Shown here piece after piece: positions 27,326 to 36,614 of a DNA stretch of 64,000 nt. Positions within the stretch are counted from its first letter, which is position 1. Every line of letters starts with the position of its first letter. The DNA is from Prosthecobacter gellanilyticus (GTDB taxonomy: Bacteria; Verrucomicrobiota; Verrucomicrobiia; Verrucomicrobiales; Verrucomicrobiaceae). A model generated the notes under the pieces. It was not told where the DNA came from, searched no databases, and saw nothing but the letters and a program-made list of their open reading frames with translations. A program made the position numbers and the translations under genes. The DNA lies in contig NZ_BKAG01000014.1 in the NCBI RefSeq assembly GCF_007992435.1, positions 1 through 64,000 on the forward strand. The letters run 5' to 3'.

Positions 27326-28318
27326 TCATTTCTTGGCCTCAGGCTGGAGATACTTCTTCTGAAACTCCACGGCCGCGTCCTTGCCTTCAGCAATCCAGGC
27401 CATCTCCTCGGCGCGGATGCTTTCATTGAGCTTTTCTCCCTGGTTCAGAGCCGATTGAAGAATGCTCTTATAATAGGCCTCGTCCCGGCGGGTGGATGAA
27501 CTGGCATTCTCAAAGAGTTTCGAGTAGCGCTTCTTCGCCTGCGGATCCTCGCTCTTGAACATGGCGTGCATGTAGCAAAGAGAGGCCAGATAAGAAGGCC
27601 CCTGCCTGGTCGCTCCCACCCGCAGCAGGTCCCCCAGGGCCTCCAGCAAGATGGGGTTGTCGAAGTCGGCAAAGAACATCATCCCCGTCACACCACGCAC
27701 AGCCGCCTGAATCTGGGCCTCCTCAAGCCGCAGGTTCTTCCCTGCTTCCTTGGACACGCCACCAGCCTCCATGCGCGCCACCATGGCGGCAAAACCGCGA
27801 AGCATGTCAGGCCTGAATCCGGCTTCATCCTCGACGGCTCCCTTCTCTTCGAGAATCCACAGCACGAGCCACTTTTGATACTTCTCACGTCCGAAGTGCG
27901 CGTTGGCATTGATGCTGAGCGCACGATCAATGTGTTTCAAGGCCTCGCGAAGCTCGCCTGTATAGATGTAGAAGGTGCCCAGGTTCGAATAGGTCTCGTA
28001 GATGCCCGGCATGAGCTTGTCCTTCTTATACATCGTGGCAATGGCCGCCTTGTGATCGCCTAACTTATGCTGGGACACGGCCAGATCATCATAATCGAGA
28101 GCCGCGGCCTTCTTGTCATTCACCAGGGTCTGCTTCTTCGCCACTCGCCACTGGTGAAACTCACGCGAGTGCCGCGCAAACGTGCCGGCAATCAGGGCAG
28201 ACACATCGGGAAACCTTTTCGTTTCAGAGGCCAGCGTCTCACTATCCCACAGACATCCACGCACAGGACTCTGAAAAGCGAGCATCAGGCAGACAAGAAG
28301 CACCGGGGGGAGTTTCAT
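27326..28318 (-). CDS. Exported TPR-containing hypothetical protein
   Basis: The 330-residue protein from the ATG at 28318 has a signal peptide (KLPPVLLVCLMLAFQSPV) and a mature region with two or three tetratricopeptide-like repeats: LDYDDLAVSQHKLGDHKAAI and TYSNLGTFYIYTGELREALK around residues 75-130. The second half is helical with no recognised domain. An ATG three codons upstream is the only other start. TPRs are protein-interaction scaffolds, so a periplasmic assembly role is possible, but nothing nearby identifies a partner. It diverges from the exporter at 28439. Confidence 0.72.
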   Translation of the reverse strand: MKLPPVLLVCLMLAFQSPVRGCLWDSETLASETKRFPDVSALIAGTFARHSREFHQWRVAKKQTLVNDKKAAALDYDDLAVSQHKLGDHKAAIATMYKKDKLMPGIYETYSNLGTFYIYTGELREALKHIDRALSINANAHFGREKYQKWLVLWILEEKGAVEDEAGFRPDMLRGFAAMVARMEAGGVSKEAGKNLRLEEAQIQAAVRGVTGMMFFADFDNPILLEALGDLLRVGATRQGPSYLASLCYMHAMFKSEDPQAKKRYSKLFENASSSTRRDEAYYKSILQSALNQGEKLNESIRAEEMAWIAEGKDAAVEFQKKYLQPEAKK

Positions 28319-28438
28319 ATCCGGCAAAGGCTAGCCGATCCGTCGCTTTCCCAGCAAGCTTAAAGCTCGCCGACCTTGCTTCGAATAAAAACCATTGGCT
28401 TGCATCCCCACATGTCCCCAGCCACCCATCGCCCTTAC

Positions 28439-30811
28439 ATGAAAAAATCCTGGCTCGCCGCGCTTGTTCTTCTTCCAGTCGTCATCGCTGGATTCATGCG
28501 GCTGCGCCTCGAGACGGACATTCTGGCGACACTGCCTGCCGAGGTGCCGGAGGTGCGGGCGCTGAAGCTGCTGCGGGATGGGTTTGCGGGCGGGAGTGAT
28601 TTGATCATTGCCCTGGAGGCAGAGGATGAAGCGACGTCCGAAGAACTGACAACGAGTCTCGCGGAACGTCTGCAGAAGCGCACGGATCTGGTGAAGGAGG
28701 TGCGCTGGGCGCAGCCGATGGAGGCGCAGGCAGAATCGGGAGCCGCGTTGCTAGCCTGGTGTGTGCAGAATGCGGACCCGGTAAAGCTGAAGGAGGTGCA
28801 AGCGCGCCTGGAAGGCGATGGAGCGAAGGCTCAGCTTCAGAAGGCGCTGAAGTCCGTGGGCGGCTCTTTGGATGCGGAGAAGGTGCAGCGTGCCTCTTAT
28901 GATCCGCTGGGCTTGCTGGACAGTCTGGACACCTCGGCAGCGGGCGCGCTGGAAGGTTCGCTCTTCGGACTGGTGTCTGAAGACGGGGCTTTTCGTGTGC
29001 TCATGGTCACGCCGGCCACGGGTGTGGGCAATTACAAGGCAGCGGGAGCCTGGCTGGAGCAGATGAAGGGCGAGATCGCGCAGGTGACGAAAGATGAAAC
29101 GGTGACCGTGCGCTACACGGGCGAGCCTGCCTTTCAGGCGGAGATCGGCGCAGGCATTGAAAAGGACATGTCGAGCACGATTGGCATGACGGAGGTGTTC
29201 ATCGCACTGCTGTTCTGGATCATGTTTCGCCGATTGAAACCGCTGATGTGGATTCAGGGACTGGTGATGCTGAGCATGGTGCTCACACTCGGATTCGGTG
29301 GCTTGATCGTGGGCAAGCTGAGCATCATGTCCCTCGGCTTCGCGGCCATCGTGCTGGGGATCATCGTGGACTATGCAGTGCTGATCATTCAGGAGGCGAG
29401 ACAGCACCCGCAACTTGATGCGAAGGCTTTGAGAAAGCTTGCGGCACCAGGGATCGCTGCAGGAGCCTGCACCACCGCAGTGGTGTTTCTCTCCCTGCTC
29501 TTCAGCGGCTTGCCTGGACTGGCAGAGATGGGACTGCTGGTCGCGATTGGGGTGATCGTGGGCCTGGGCGTGATGGTGTTTTTCGCGCCGAAACTGGCGG
29601 CAGGAAAGCAGATGGAGCAAATGGTGACAACACGACCTGCGTGGCATTCCAATCGCGGAATCGCGATGGCTGGCACGCTGATTTTGGTGCTTGGCATTGC
29701 GGGCACCTTCGCGGTCAAGGGCATGCCAAGCTTCCTGACCAGTGCCGAGGCGCTGCGCCCAACTAAAAGTGAGGCCATGGATACTTTCCAGTGGGTGCAG
29801 GAACGACTGGGACGAAACACTGAGGCCAGTGTGCCAGTCCTGATCACTGGTCCTGCTGCTGATCTGCGCGCGAAGACCGAGGCCCTCAGTGTGAAACTGG
29901 ACGCTGCGGTAAAGGCAGGCACGCTTGTGCGCCACATGATGCCGACCATGCTGGTCAGTGATCCGCAGGCTCAGGCAGCTAACAAGGCCTTCATCGAATG
30001 GCTGCTGCGGGAGCAACCGCGCCTGGAAAAAGAGATCGATGAGGCAGGCTTTACCGAAGCGGCGATGGGTCTGCTGCGCGGCGTGTGCGGTGTGTGGAAG
30101 GCCGGTGATACCGAAGCCGCCGCAGCATCCATTCTGCATCGCATCCTGGCCACCGGCGAACGTGCCGAGAATGCCGACATGGCGAAGGGGGAGGGCGTGG
30201 TGCTGGCCTCGGTCAGTCTGCCGGGAACACCGGGACTGCCTGACCGGGCGAAGCTTGCCGAGTTGCAGAAGATCCTGACGCCGGACACGGGAGCCTGGGT
30301 CGCAGGCTGGGAGACACTGGGTGGCGCATTGTCATCACTGGTTAGGCAGGATTTGAACAAGCAGTTGATGCCGATCGTTGGCTTGATCGCCCTGACGCTC
30401 TTCATCACCTTCCGTCGCTGGCGGGACTTGGTGCTGTCCGTGCTGCTGCTGGCGGGTGGCCTGGGTGCGCTGGCCGCCACCATGAGCCTGCTTGGCCAGG
30501 GCTGGAACCTCGCCAGCCTCGCTGCCATTCCGCTGCTGCTCGGCACGGGCATTGATTACGGCATTCACATCCTGCTGGCGCTGCAACGCACGGGGAATGA
30601 CATCCGCACCGTGCAGGCCACCACCGGCCGCGCGGTGTTCTTCTCCGGCATGACGACAGTGATCGGGTTCTCCAGCCTCTTCTTTGCCGGCAATCGCGGC
30701 ATCTCCAGCCTCGGCCTCGCCTGCTGCCTCGGCACGCTGTGGATCCTCATGATCGTGCTCTGGCTGCTGCCGCACTGGCGGGCCTGGCTGGGTGCGAAGA
30801 AGGCGGAGTGA
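28439..30811 (+). CDS. MMPL/RND-superfamily transporter
   Basis: The 790-residue protein has the duplicated RND layout: one N-terminal helix, a large extracytoplasmic loop, five clustered helices, then the same again. The first cluster (from IGMTEVFIALLFWIMFRRL through IVLGIIVDYAVLIIQEAR) and the second (IVGLIALTLFITFRRW to PLLLGTGIDYGIHILLALQ) each carry the G-(I/V)-x-x-DY motif, D being the proton-relay position of MMPL proteins. These pumps export lipids or hydrophobic compounds. No adaptor or outer-membrane channel is adjacent, and the hopanoid and lipid gene neighbours often seen are absent, so the substrate is open. Of the possible starts, the ATG at 28439 (MKKSWLAAL) fits best; ATG at 28412 is possible. 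Confidence 0.88.
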   Translation: MKKSWLAALVLLPVVIAGFMRLRLETDILATLPAEVPEVRALKLLRDGFAGGSDLIIALEAEDEATSEELTTSLAERLQKRTDLVKEVRWAQPMEAQAESGAALLAWCVQNADPVKLKEVQARLEGDGAKAQLQKALKSVGGSLDAEKVQRASYDPLGLLDSLDTSAAGALEGSLFGLVSEDGAFRVLMVTPATGVGNYKAAGAWLEQMKGEIAQVTKDETVTVRYTGEPAFQAEIGAGIEKDMSSTIGMTEVFIALLFWIMFRRLKPLMWIQGLVMLSMVLTLGFGGLIVGKLSIMSLGFAAIVLGIIVDYAVLIIQEARQHPQLDAKALRKLAAPGIAAGACTTAVVFLSLLFSGLPGLAEMGLLVAIGVIVGLGVMVFFAPKLAAGKQMEQMVTTRPAWHSNRGIAMAGTLILVLGIAGTFAVKGMPSFLTSAEALRPTKSEAMDTFQWVQERLGRNTEASVPVLITGPAADLRAKTEALSVKLDAAVKAGTLVRHMMPTMLVSDPQAQAANKAFIEWLLREQPRLEKEIDEAGFTEAAMGLLRGVCGVWKAGDTEAAAASILHRILATGERAENADMAKGEGVVLASVSLPGTPGLPDRAKLAELQKILTPDTGAWVAGWETLGGALSSLVRQDLNKQLMPIVGLIALTLFITFRRWRDLVLSVLLLAGGLGALAATMSLLGQGWNLASLAAIPLLLGTGIDYGIHILLALQRTGNDIRTVQATTGRAVFFSGMTTVIGFSSLFFAGNRGISSLGLACCLGTLWILMIVLWLLPHWRAWLGAKKAE

Positions 30812-30814
30812 CGC

Positions 30815-31864
30815 TTACTGCTTCTGAATCTTGAGGATGCGGTTGTTGTAGCTGTCGGTGATGTAGAGGGCGCCGCTTTCGGGGTGGATGGTCACGCCGT
30901 GGGGACGAGAGAGCTGGCAGTTCAGCGGATCACCGCCCACGCCGGCGCTGCCGGACTTGCCTGTGCCGGCGACGCGTTCGATCTTGCCGGTGGCAGGCAC
31001 ATAGCGGCGCACAAGATGGGCTTCCGCATCGGCGATGAGCACGCTGTCGTCTTGATCAATGCAAAGATGCTTGGGGCCGTTCATCGTGGCTCCGAGACCG
31101 GGTCCGCCGTCCCCTTCCCCACCTTTTTTGCCGCTGGCATTCACGACCGTCTTGATGCGGCCTTCTTTGTCGACCACGCGCAGCGCATTGCCGCCGCGCT
31201 CGAGGATGTAGAGATTGCCCTGGCGGTCCATGGCTGCGGCACGCGGGTCTACCAAAGGTTGCTCCAAGGCCAGCTCGCCATCTTTCGGCAGGCCTTTTTT
31301 GCCATTGCCGGCGATAACGCGGGCTTTGCCGGTGGCGAGATCGAGCTCATGCACCTGGCGCAGGTCGGAAATATGCAGCTTCTTTTTGTCCGGAGTGAGA
31401 GTGATGCAGTAGGGGCCATTGCCACGGGCTTTTTCCGCAGGGGCCTGCCAGCCTTCGAGGGTCTTCACGATGCGGGCTTTCACATCCACTTCGCGGATAC
31501 GGCCATTCCAAGTGTCGGCGATGAGGATATTGTCATTGGGAAGCACGGCGAAGTTATGCGGGCCATTGAACTGCGCCCTCAACGCCGGACCGCCATCACC
31601 GCTGAAGCCGGGCTTCAACTGACCTGCGACATGAGTGATCTGGCCACCGCCATCCACCTGCAGCAGGCGGTTTCCCGAGACCATCTCCACGATCCAAAGA
31701 TGCCCACCGGAGTCGAACTCTGCGGCAAAGGGCTCGAGCAGCTTGGCCTCCGTGGCAGGGATGTCCACCGCATCTTGAGTGCCTCCTGCCACCAGGATGA
31801 TTTGATCCGCACGAACCAGACCGGAAACAGCAAGCAGGCAAAGAAGGAGGGGGCGCAATTTCAT
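30815..31864 (-). CDS. NHL-repeat beta-propeller exported protein
   Basis: The 349-residue product from ATG 31864 has a signal peptide (LRPLLLCLLAVSGLVRA) and then about six NHL-type blades. Repeats include VAGGTQDAVDIPATEAKLLEPF, GFSGDGGPALRAQFNGPHN, NILIADTWNGRIREVD, GNLYILERGGNALRVVD, VLIADAEAHLVRRY and ALYITDSYNNRILKI. The G.GDGGPA...F..P pattern is typical of large NHL families in Verrucomicrobiota and Acidobacteriota. It is likely a secreted or periplasmic propeller that binds proteins or small ligands. An ATG seven codons upstream is rejected because it adds residues before the signal peptide. It ends 4 bp from the stop of the convergent exporter. Confidence 0.88.
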   Translation of the reverse strand: MKLRPLLLCLLAVSGLVRADQIILVAGGTQDAVDIPATEAKLLEPFAAEFDSGGHLWIVEMVSGNRLLQVDGGGQITHVAGQLKPGFSGDGGPALRAQFNGPHNFAVLPNDNILIADTWNGRIREVDVKARIVKTLEGWQAPAEKARGNGPYCITLTPDKKKLHISDLRQVHELDLATGKARVIAGNGKKGLPKDGELALEQPLVDPRAAAMDRQGNLYILERGGNALRVVDKEGRIKTVVNASGKKGGEGDGGPGLGATMNGPKHLCIDQDDSVLIADAEAHLVRRYVPATGKIERVAGTGKSGSAGVGGDPLNCQLSRPHGVTIHPESGALYITDSYNNRILKIQKQ

Positions 31865-32191
31865 AGAATGATAGAAAACGAACATGGCTGCCAGAGTCCA
31901 TCAACACCATTACTTTTGACAGGCACTCGAGAGCCCTCTCTCGCTTAACCGAGAACCGTCAACGGCGAACAGTGAACGGCTTGATGTTCATTTCAGGAGT
32001 GCATTGGCACAGGCTTCCTGGTTATACTGAGGCCGAATCACGAAAAATACCCCCGTGAGCACCATCCTAGCCAGCCGTCTGTGCACTGGCCTCTCCGGCC
32101 TTGTGCCTGACCGACCCGTGATGCTCCAACCCGCGAAAGCGCGCCCCTGTGAGCGCCGTTTTCTCCCGTAGATCTCCACCCCCGCCCACCC
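31865..32191. other. 327-bp divergent intergenic region with no gene found
   Basis: This gap separates the NHL gene (minus strand) from the formate dehydrogenase gene (plus strand). It contains imperfect near-repeats such as CCGTCAACGGCGAACAGTGAACGGC (as AACGG/GAACGG units, about 31957-31981) and a CGCGAAAGCGCG-like palindrome near 32133. A 24-codon ATG frame at 31984 has no features of a gene. No convincing promoter could be assigned. Confidence 0.4.
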
Positions 32192-34951
32192 ATGGTCCAG
32201 GATCTTTCCACCCTCACCGCCTTCATCGATGGTGAACCGATGCGCTTCAACGATGGCGACACCGTGCTGAAATTCATCGACCGGCATCGCGGCCGCGGAC
32301 ATGTGCCGACGCTGTGCGATGCGCCGCAGCTTGAGCCCTACGGGGCTTGCCGCGTCTGCTCCGTGGAAGTCGCCATGCAGGAGGACGGACCACGCCGCGT
32401 CGTGGCCTCCTGCCACACGCCGCTGACGGCTGGGATGCATGTCTTCACGGAGTCTCCGAAAATCCGCAAACTGCGCCGAAACATCGTCGAATTGGTGCTG
32501 ACGGATCATCCGCTGGACTGCCTGACCTGCGAAGTCAGTGGCAACTGCGAGCTGCAAACGGTGGCAGCCAAGGTGGGCATCCGTCAGGTGCGCTATCCTT
32601 CGGGCGCGAATCATTTGAACCGCAGCAAGGATCGCTCGCATCCCTACATGACGAGCGAGCTGTCGAAGTGCATCAACTGCTCCCGCTGCGTGCGTGCTTG
32701 TGACGAGGTGCAAGGGCAGCATGTGCTCTCCATGCATGGTCGCGGCTTTAATGCGCGCATCATCAAGGGGCTGGACCAGTCCTTCATGGACTCGACCTGC
32801 GTGTCCTGCGGCGCGTGCTCGCAGGCCTGTCCGACCTCGGCCATCAGTGATGTGTTCTTCTCGAAATCCATCGAGGCCACGAGGAAGACGCGAACGGTGT
32901 GCACTTATTGCGGTGTGGGCTGCAATCTCAATGTGGCCACGAAGGGCAGTGAAGTGCTGAGCATTCAAGCACCGACGGATTCCGAGGTGAATCACAGCCA
33001 CACTTGTCTCAAAGGTCGTTATGCCTTCAAGTTCGTCAAGCATCCGGACCGTCTGCGCAAGCCGCTCATTCGCTACAACGGCCATTTCACCGAGGCGACC
33101 TGGGAGGAAGCCTACGACTACATTGCGAAGAACCTCCAGCGCATCAAAGAGGAACATGGTGGTAATGCGGTGGGCGGTATTTCCTCCGCGCGCTGCACGA
33201 ATGAGGAGAACTATCTCATGCAGAAGTTCATCCGCGTAGGCTTTGGCACGAACAACATCGATGCCTGCGCACGTGTGTGTCATTCACCCACGGCCTGGGG
33301 CATGCAAAAAGCTTTTGGCACGGGTGCGGCCACGAACAGCATCGAGGATCTGGAATACACGAACTGCATTCTGATCACGGGAGCGAACCCCACCGAGGGG
33401 CATCCGGTCACAGGCTCCAAGATCAAGCAGCGGGTGATGAAGGGCGTGCCGCTCATCGTCATCGATCCACGCGAGATTGAGCTCGTGCCGTATGCGAAGC
33501 ATCATCTGCAACTGCGCCCCGGCACCAACGTGGCGCTGCTGGACATGTTCGCGTATTACATTCTTGAGGCGGGCTTGATTGATCAAGACTTCATCAAGAA
33601 GCGCTGCGAGAACTGGGAGGAGTTTGAGCAGGGTCTGCGCAATCTGAACCTCGATGAATCCGAGCGCACGCATGGTGTGCCACGTGAGAAGGTGCGCGCT
33701 GCAGCGATTGAGTATGCCAGCGCGAAAGGGGCGATGGCTTTCCATGGTCTCGGCGTCACGGAGCACAGTCATGGCTCAAAGACGGTGATGACCATCGCTG
33801 ATATCGCCATGATGACTGGGAACATCGGCCGACCAGGTGTGGGTGTGCTGCCGCTGCGTGGGCAGAACAACGTGCAGGGCGCGGCCGACATGGGCTGCCA
33901 GCCGCATCAGGGCGCCGGTTATCTTCAGGTGAATGATGAGGCCAATCACAAGCTCTACGAAGAGTTTTACGGCGCTCATATGAGCAATGAGATCGGCTGG
34001 AAGATCCCGCAGATGTATGATGCGGCGCTCGCCGGCAAGCTGAAGGCCCTGTGGATCATGGGCGAAGACGTGGTGCAGACGGATCCTAACACCGAGCATG
34101 TCAAAAGCGCTCTCAATGCGCTCGAGTTCCTCGTGGTGCAGGAGCTCTTCATGACACCGACGGCGGAGTTTGCGGACGTGGTGCTGCCTGCGGCTTCCTT
34201 TCTGGAGAAGAGCGGCACCTTCACGAATGGTGAACGACGTGTGCAGCGGGTGAATGCGGTCATCCCACCGATCCCTGGCACGAAGTCGGACGGCCAGATC
34301 GTCTGTGATATCATGCAGCGCATGGGCATTCCACAGGCCGACTACACACCGGATGGCGTGCTGGCGGAGATCGCGCGCATCGTGCCCTTCTTCAAAGGGG
34401 CGACCTGGGAGAATCTCACGGATCAAGGCACGCAGTGGCCGATTAAGGAAGGCGGCATCGGCACCGAGATCCTGCATGTGGACTCGTTCAAGCGCGGCCT
34501 CGGCAAGTTCCATTTTTTCCGCTTCCAAGAGTCGAAGGAGATCGAGAAGCATCACGACGAGTTCCCTTTCATCCTCACCACGGGGCGCATTTTGGAGCAC
34601 TACAACTGCGGCACCATGACCCGCCGCACGGGCAATGCGCAGATCGTCACAGAAGACCTTCTAGCCATTCATCCGGATGATGCCGCGAAGAAGGGCATCG
34701 AGAGTGGTGACATGGTACGCATCTTCTCCAATCGCGGAGAGGTGAACATGAAGGCCAAGATCTCCACCGAGGTGAAGCCCGGCATTCTCTACACCACCTT
34801 TCACTTCCCCGAAAATCTCGTGAACATGGTGACCAGCAGCGAGTGCGATGAGGACACGATGTGCCCGGAATACAAGGTTGTGGCCGTGGATGTGGAGAAG
34901 GTACCGGCCTCCAGCATGCCAAAGAAGCAGCGGATGATGGAAATTGCCTAA
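32192..34951 (+). CDS. Formate dehydrogenase alpha subunit (molybdopterin, NAD-linked type)
   Basis: The 919-residue product has the architecture of NAD-linked formate dehydrogenase alpha subunits. An N-terminal 2Fe-2S domain (Cys42, 53, 56, 74) is followed by the Hx3Cx2Cx5C cluster motif DHPLDCLTCEVSGNC, two 4Fe-4S sites (CINCSRCVRAC and CVSCGACSQACP), and the molybdopterin oxidoreductase core beginning CTYCGVGCNLNV with its own 4Fe-4S cluster. The active-site metal ligand is Cys363 in ARVCHSPTAWG, not selenocysteine. The C-terminal cofactor-binding domain includes GRILEHYNCGTMTRRTGN. It oxidises formate to CO2 and passes electrons through its clusters. The beta/gamma NAD-reducing subunits and FdhD are not adjacent, so the partner is elsewhere or different. 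The start is the ATG at 32192. Confidence 0.92.
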   Translation: MVQDLSTLTAFIDGEPMRFNDGDTVLKFIDRHRGRGHVPTLCDAPQLEPYGACRVCSVEVAMQEDGPRRVVASCHTPLTAGMHVFTESPKIRKLRRNIVELVLTDHPLDCLTCEVSGNCELQTVAAKVGIRQVRYPSGANHLNRSKDRSHPYMTSELSKCINCSRCVRACDEVQGQHVLSMHGRGFNARIIKGLDQSFMDSTCVSCGACSQACPTSAISDVFFSKSIEATRKTRTVCTYCGVGCNLNVATKGSEVLSIQAPTDSEVNHSHTCLKGRYAFKFVKHPDRLRKPLIRYNGHFTEATWEEAYDYIAKNLQRIKEEHGGNAVGGISSARCTNEENYLMQKFIRVGFGTNNIDACARVCHSPTAWGMQKAFGTGAATNSIEDLEYTNCILITGANPTEGHPVTGSKIKQRVMKGVPLIVIDPREIELVPYAKHHLQLRPGTNVALLDMFAYYILEAGLIDQDFIKKRCENWEEFEQGLRNLNLDESERTHGVPREKVRAAAIEYASAKGAMAFHGLGVTEHSHGSKTVMTIADIAMMTGNIGRPGVGVLPLRGQNNVQGAADMGCQPHQGAGYLQVNDEANHKLYEEFYGAHMSNEIGWKIPQMYDAALAGKLKALWIMGEDVVQTDPNTEHVKSALNALEFLVVQELFMTPTAEFADVVLPAASFLEKSGTFTNGERRVQRVNAVIPPIPGTKSDGQIVCDIMQRMGIPQADYTPDGVLAEIARIVPFFKGATWENLTDQGTQWPIKEGGIGTEILHVDSFKRGLGKFHFFRFQESKEIEKHHDEFPFILTTGRILEHYNCGTMTRRTGNAQIVTEDLLAIHPDDAAKKGIESGDMVRIFSNRGEVNMKAKISTEVKPGILYTTFHFPENLVNMVTSSECDEDTMCPEYKVVAVDVEKVPASSMPKKQRMMEIA

Positions 34952-35011
34952 CCACGAGAACGTCATTCTGTTTATCCATCGAACTCAAGTTCAATGCAGC
35001 CTGCCGCTCCC

Positions 35012-35500
35012 ATGAAATCAGCCTCAGCCATCGCACTCATCCTGACTCTCGCATTCCTTGCCCTGCTTCTCACCTCCGCAGTTCATGCGGCAGACAAGGG
35101 ACCTCAGACCTTTGTGATCGAAGCCCTGATTGACGGCCCCTCCGAACTGCGCGTGAAGAAGAACGGCATTTATTGGGTGAATGGTCCGAACGCCAAACCA
35201 GGGAGACACAATGGTCAGGAATTTCCCACCTTTGTGGATGGCAAGCCATGGCGGCCTAACTGGAAAGAATCCCGTGGCGACCGTGGCAACGACAAGTCTG
35301 CCACGCGGAGCGTGGACCGCATTGATCCCACCAAGATCGAGTTCAAGCTCGTCATGGTTTCCTTCAAGCGCGATGGCACGGGCATTGAAAAGAGGGATGC
35401 CATCAAGGCGGCTCTCGCGGGTGAGGAATACTCGATCGAGATCCCAGACCTCCAGTCAGGCTCTCGCTGGTATCGCTTTGAGCTGATTCAGAAGCCCTGA
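35012..35500 (+). CDS. Exported hypothetical protein
   Basis: The 162-residue product starts at ATG 35012 with a typical signal peptide (SASAIALILTLAFLALLL, ending VHAA). A frame starting at ATG 34994 adds six residues and is less likely. The mature region begins with QTFVIEALIDGPSELRVKKNGIYW, a beta-rich pattern like a small beta-sandwich; VNGPNAKPGRHN suggests loops. It ends with a helix and strand. I do not recognise a family. It follows fdh by 60 bp on the same strand and could be transcribed with it, though nothing links it to formate metabolism. Confidence 0.6.
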   Translation: MKSASAIALILTLAFLALLLTSAVHAADKGPQTFVIEALIDGPSELRVKKNGIYWVNGPNAKPGRHNGQEFPTFVDGKPWRPNWKESRGDRGNDKSATRSVDRIDPTKIEFKLVMVSFKRDGTGIEKRDAIKAALAGEEYSIEIPDLQSGSRWYRFELIQKP

Positions 35501-35574
35501 AGTGACTCCACACTCCAGGTTAGTCCTTTTTGGATTGCCAATCGAACCCGAAGTCATCACAACATGGCTTCGTC

Positions 35575-36600
35575 ATGTTGCGCTCATCCCTCGCCCTTCT
35601 TTGCCTTTTTCTTGTCAGCAGCGTCCAGGCAGCCTCGGAGCTGAAGTTTCCGCTCGTCGGGTTTGGATGGCAAATCACCTTTGAAGGGCCAGAGTTGAAG
35701 AAGGCATCCCTGGATTATACCGAAGAGTCCATTCAATACAAAGGCAACTCGGGACTCTTCAACATGAGTCTCTTTGTCGAGCCGCCACCAGGCGAAGCGA
35801 AAGAGTCCAGCCACAGTGCCTGCCGTCAGTACTACTGGTCCCAGGGCAAACGTAATCCCATGATCGATGTGGAGTCGGTCAAGCTGAGCACGCTGGATCG
35901 CTGCGAGATTGTCGAATACACGATCGAGGGTGATTTCCAAGGTGAGCACTTCAGCCAGGGCAACATCAACTGCTACTTTGTGCATGAAGGGAAGTGGGTG
36001 GATTTGCATGTGTCCTATGTCCAGCCGACACCTGCGGACACGGCCATGCTGAAGAAACTGGCGGCGAGCCTGGCCTATGGTCCGCTGGAAACCACGCAGG
36101 GTAAGCGTGAGACGATCAAACTGCCTGACGTAGGCTCTGTCAGCATCACTCCACCTGCGGGCTGGATCATGAGCAACGTGCTGGCGGATGACATCAGTGT
36201 GAAGGAGGTGACTCAATACACCGTGTCGTTCATGTCGGCGACGAACCCCAACGCCAACTGCATGCTCTCCATCGGGAAGGTGCCAGACCCGCCGAAGGAT
36301 CGCGATGCCCTGCATCAGGCCGTCAAGAGTGCCACGAAAGTCGTCGCAGAATCCACAGTTGAGAAGGATGCCAAGATCCAGGATCTGAAGCTCAAAGGAG
36401 GAATAGGCGCTGTGGCTGCCTTCACAGATGCCAGTCTCGTGGGCAAACCGAAGGAGGCTGGGAATACCAAGGCGCTCATCAACGGCATGATCGTGCCGAA
36501 ACCCGGGGTTCTGAGTGTTGTCAGCATCTTCACCGATGACGTGAAGGGCGATGAAGCCGCGAAGATGCTGGAAGCCGTGGAATCACTGACAGTGGAGTGA
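35575..36600 (+). CDS. Exported hypothetical protein
   Basis: The 341-residue product from ATG 35575 has a signal peptide (SSLALLCLFLVSSVQA). The earlier TTG frame start is not credible. The mature protein reads as two alternating beta-rich halves. The first half contains GNSGLFNMSLFVEPPPG, CEIVEYTIEG and GKWVDLHVSYVQP; this resembles periplasmic proteins that measure a standard-deviation-like value in stress-related families (DUF1795-like), but the match is too weak to name. The second half, starting VGSVSITPPAGWIMSN, repeats the theme with PPAGW, a motif seen in beta-sandwich proteins. It lies 74 bp after the previous gene. No catalytic motif is visible. The function is unknown. Confidence 0.6.
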   Translation: MLRSSLALLCLFLVSSVQAASELKFPLVGFGWQITFEGPELKKASLDYTEESIQYKGNSGLFNMSLFVEPPPGEAKESSHSACRQYYWSQGKRNPMIDVESVKLSTLDRCEIVEYTIEGDFQGEHFSQGNINCYFVHEGKWVDLHVSYVQPTPADTAMLKKLAASLAYGPLETTQGKRETIKLPDVGSVSITPPAGWIMSNVLADDISVKEVTQYTVSFMSATNPNANCMLSIGKVPDPPKDRDALHQAVKSATKVVAESTVEKDAKIQDLKLKGGIGAVAAFTDASLVGKPKEAGNTKALINGMIVPKPGVLSVVSIFTDDVKGDEAAKMLEAVESLTVE

Positions 36601-36614
36601 GCATGCTGATCTGA

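Noticed and set aside
28751..30139. 462-codon minus-strand frame opposite the MMPL transporter
   Set aside because: His/Gln/Arg-rich shadow of the RND gene without any motif.
31984..32058. 24-codon ATG frame upstream of formate dehydrogenase
   Set aside because: Composition is random-looking, with no hydrophobic or regulatory-peptide character.
31988..33283. 431-codon minus-strand frame over the formate dehydrogenase start
   Set aside because: It overlaps the conserved Fe-S N-terminus on the other strand and has no support.
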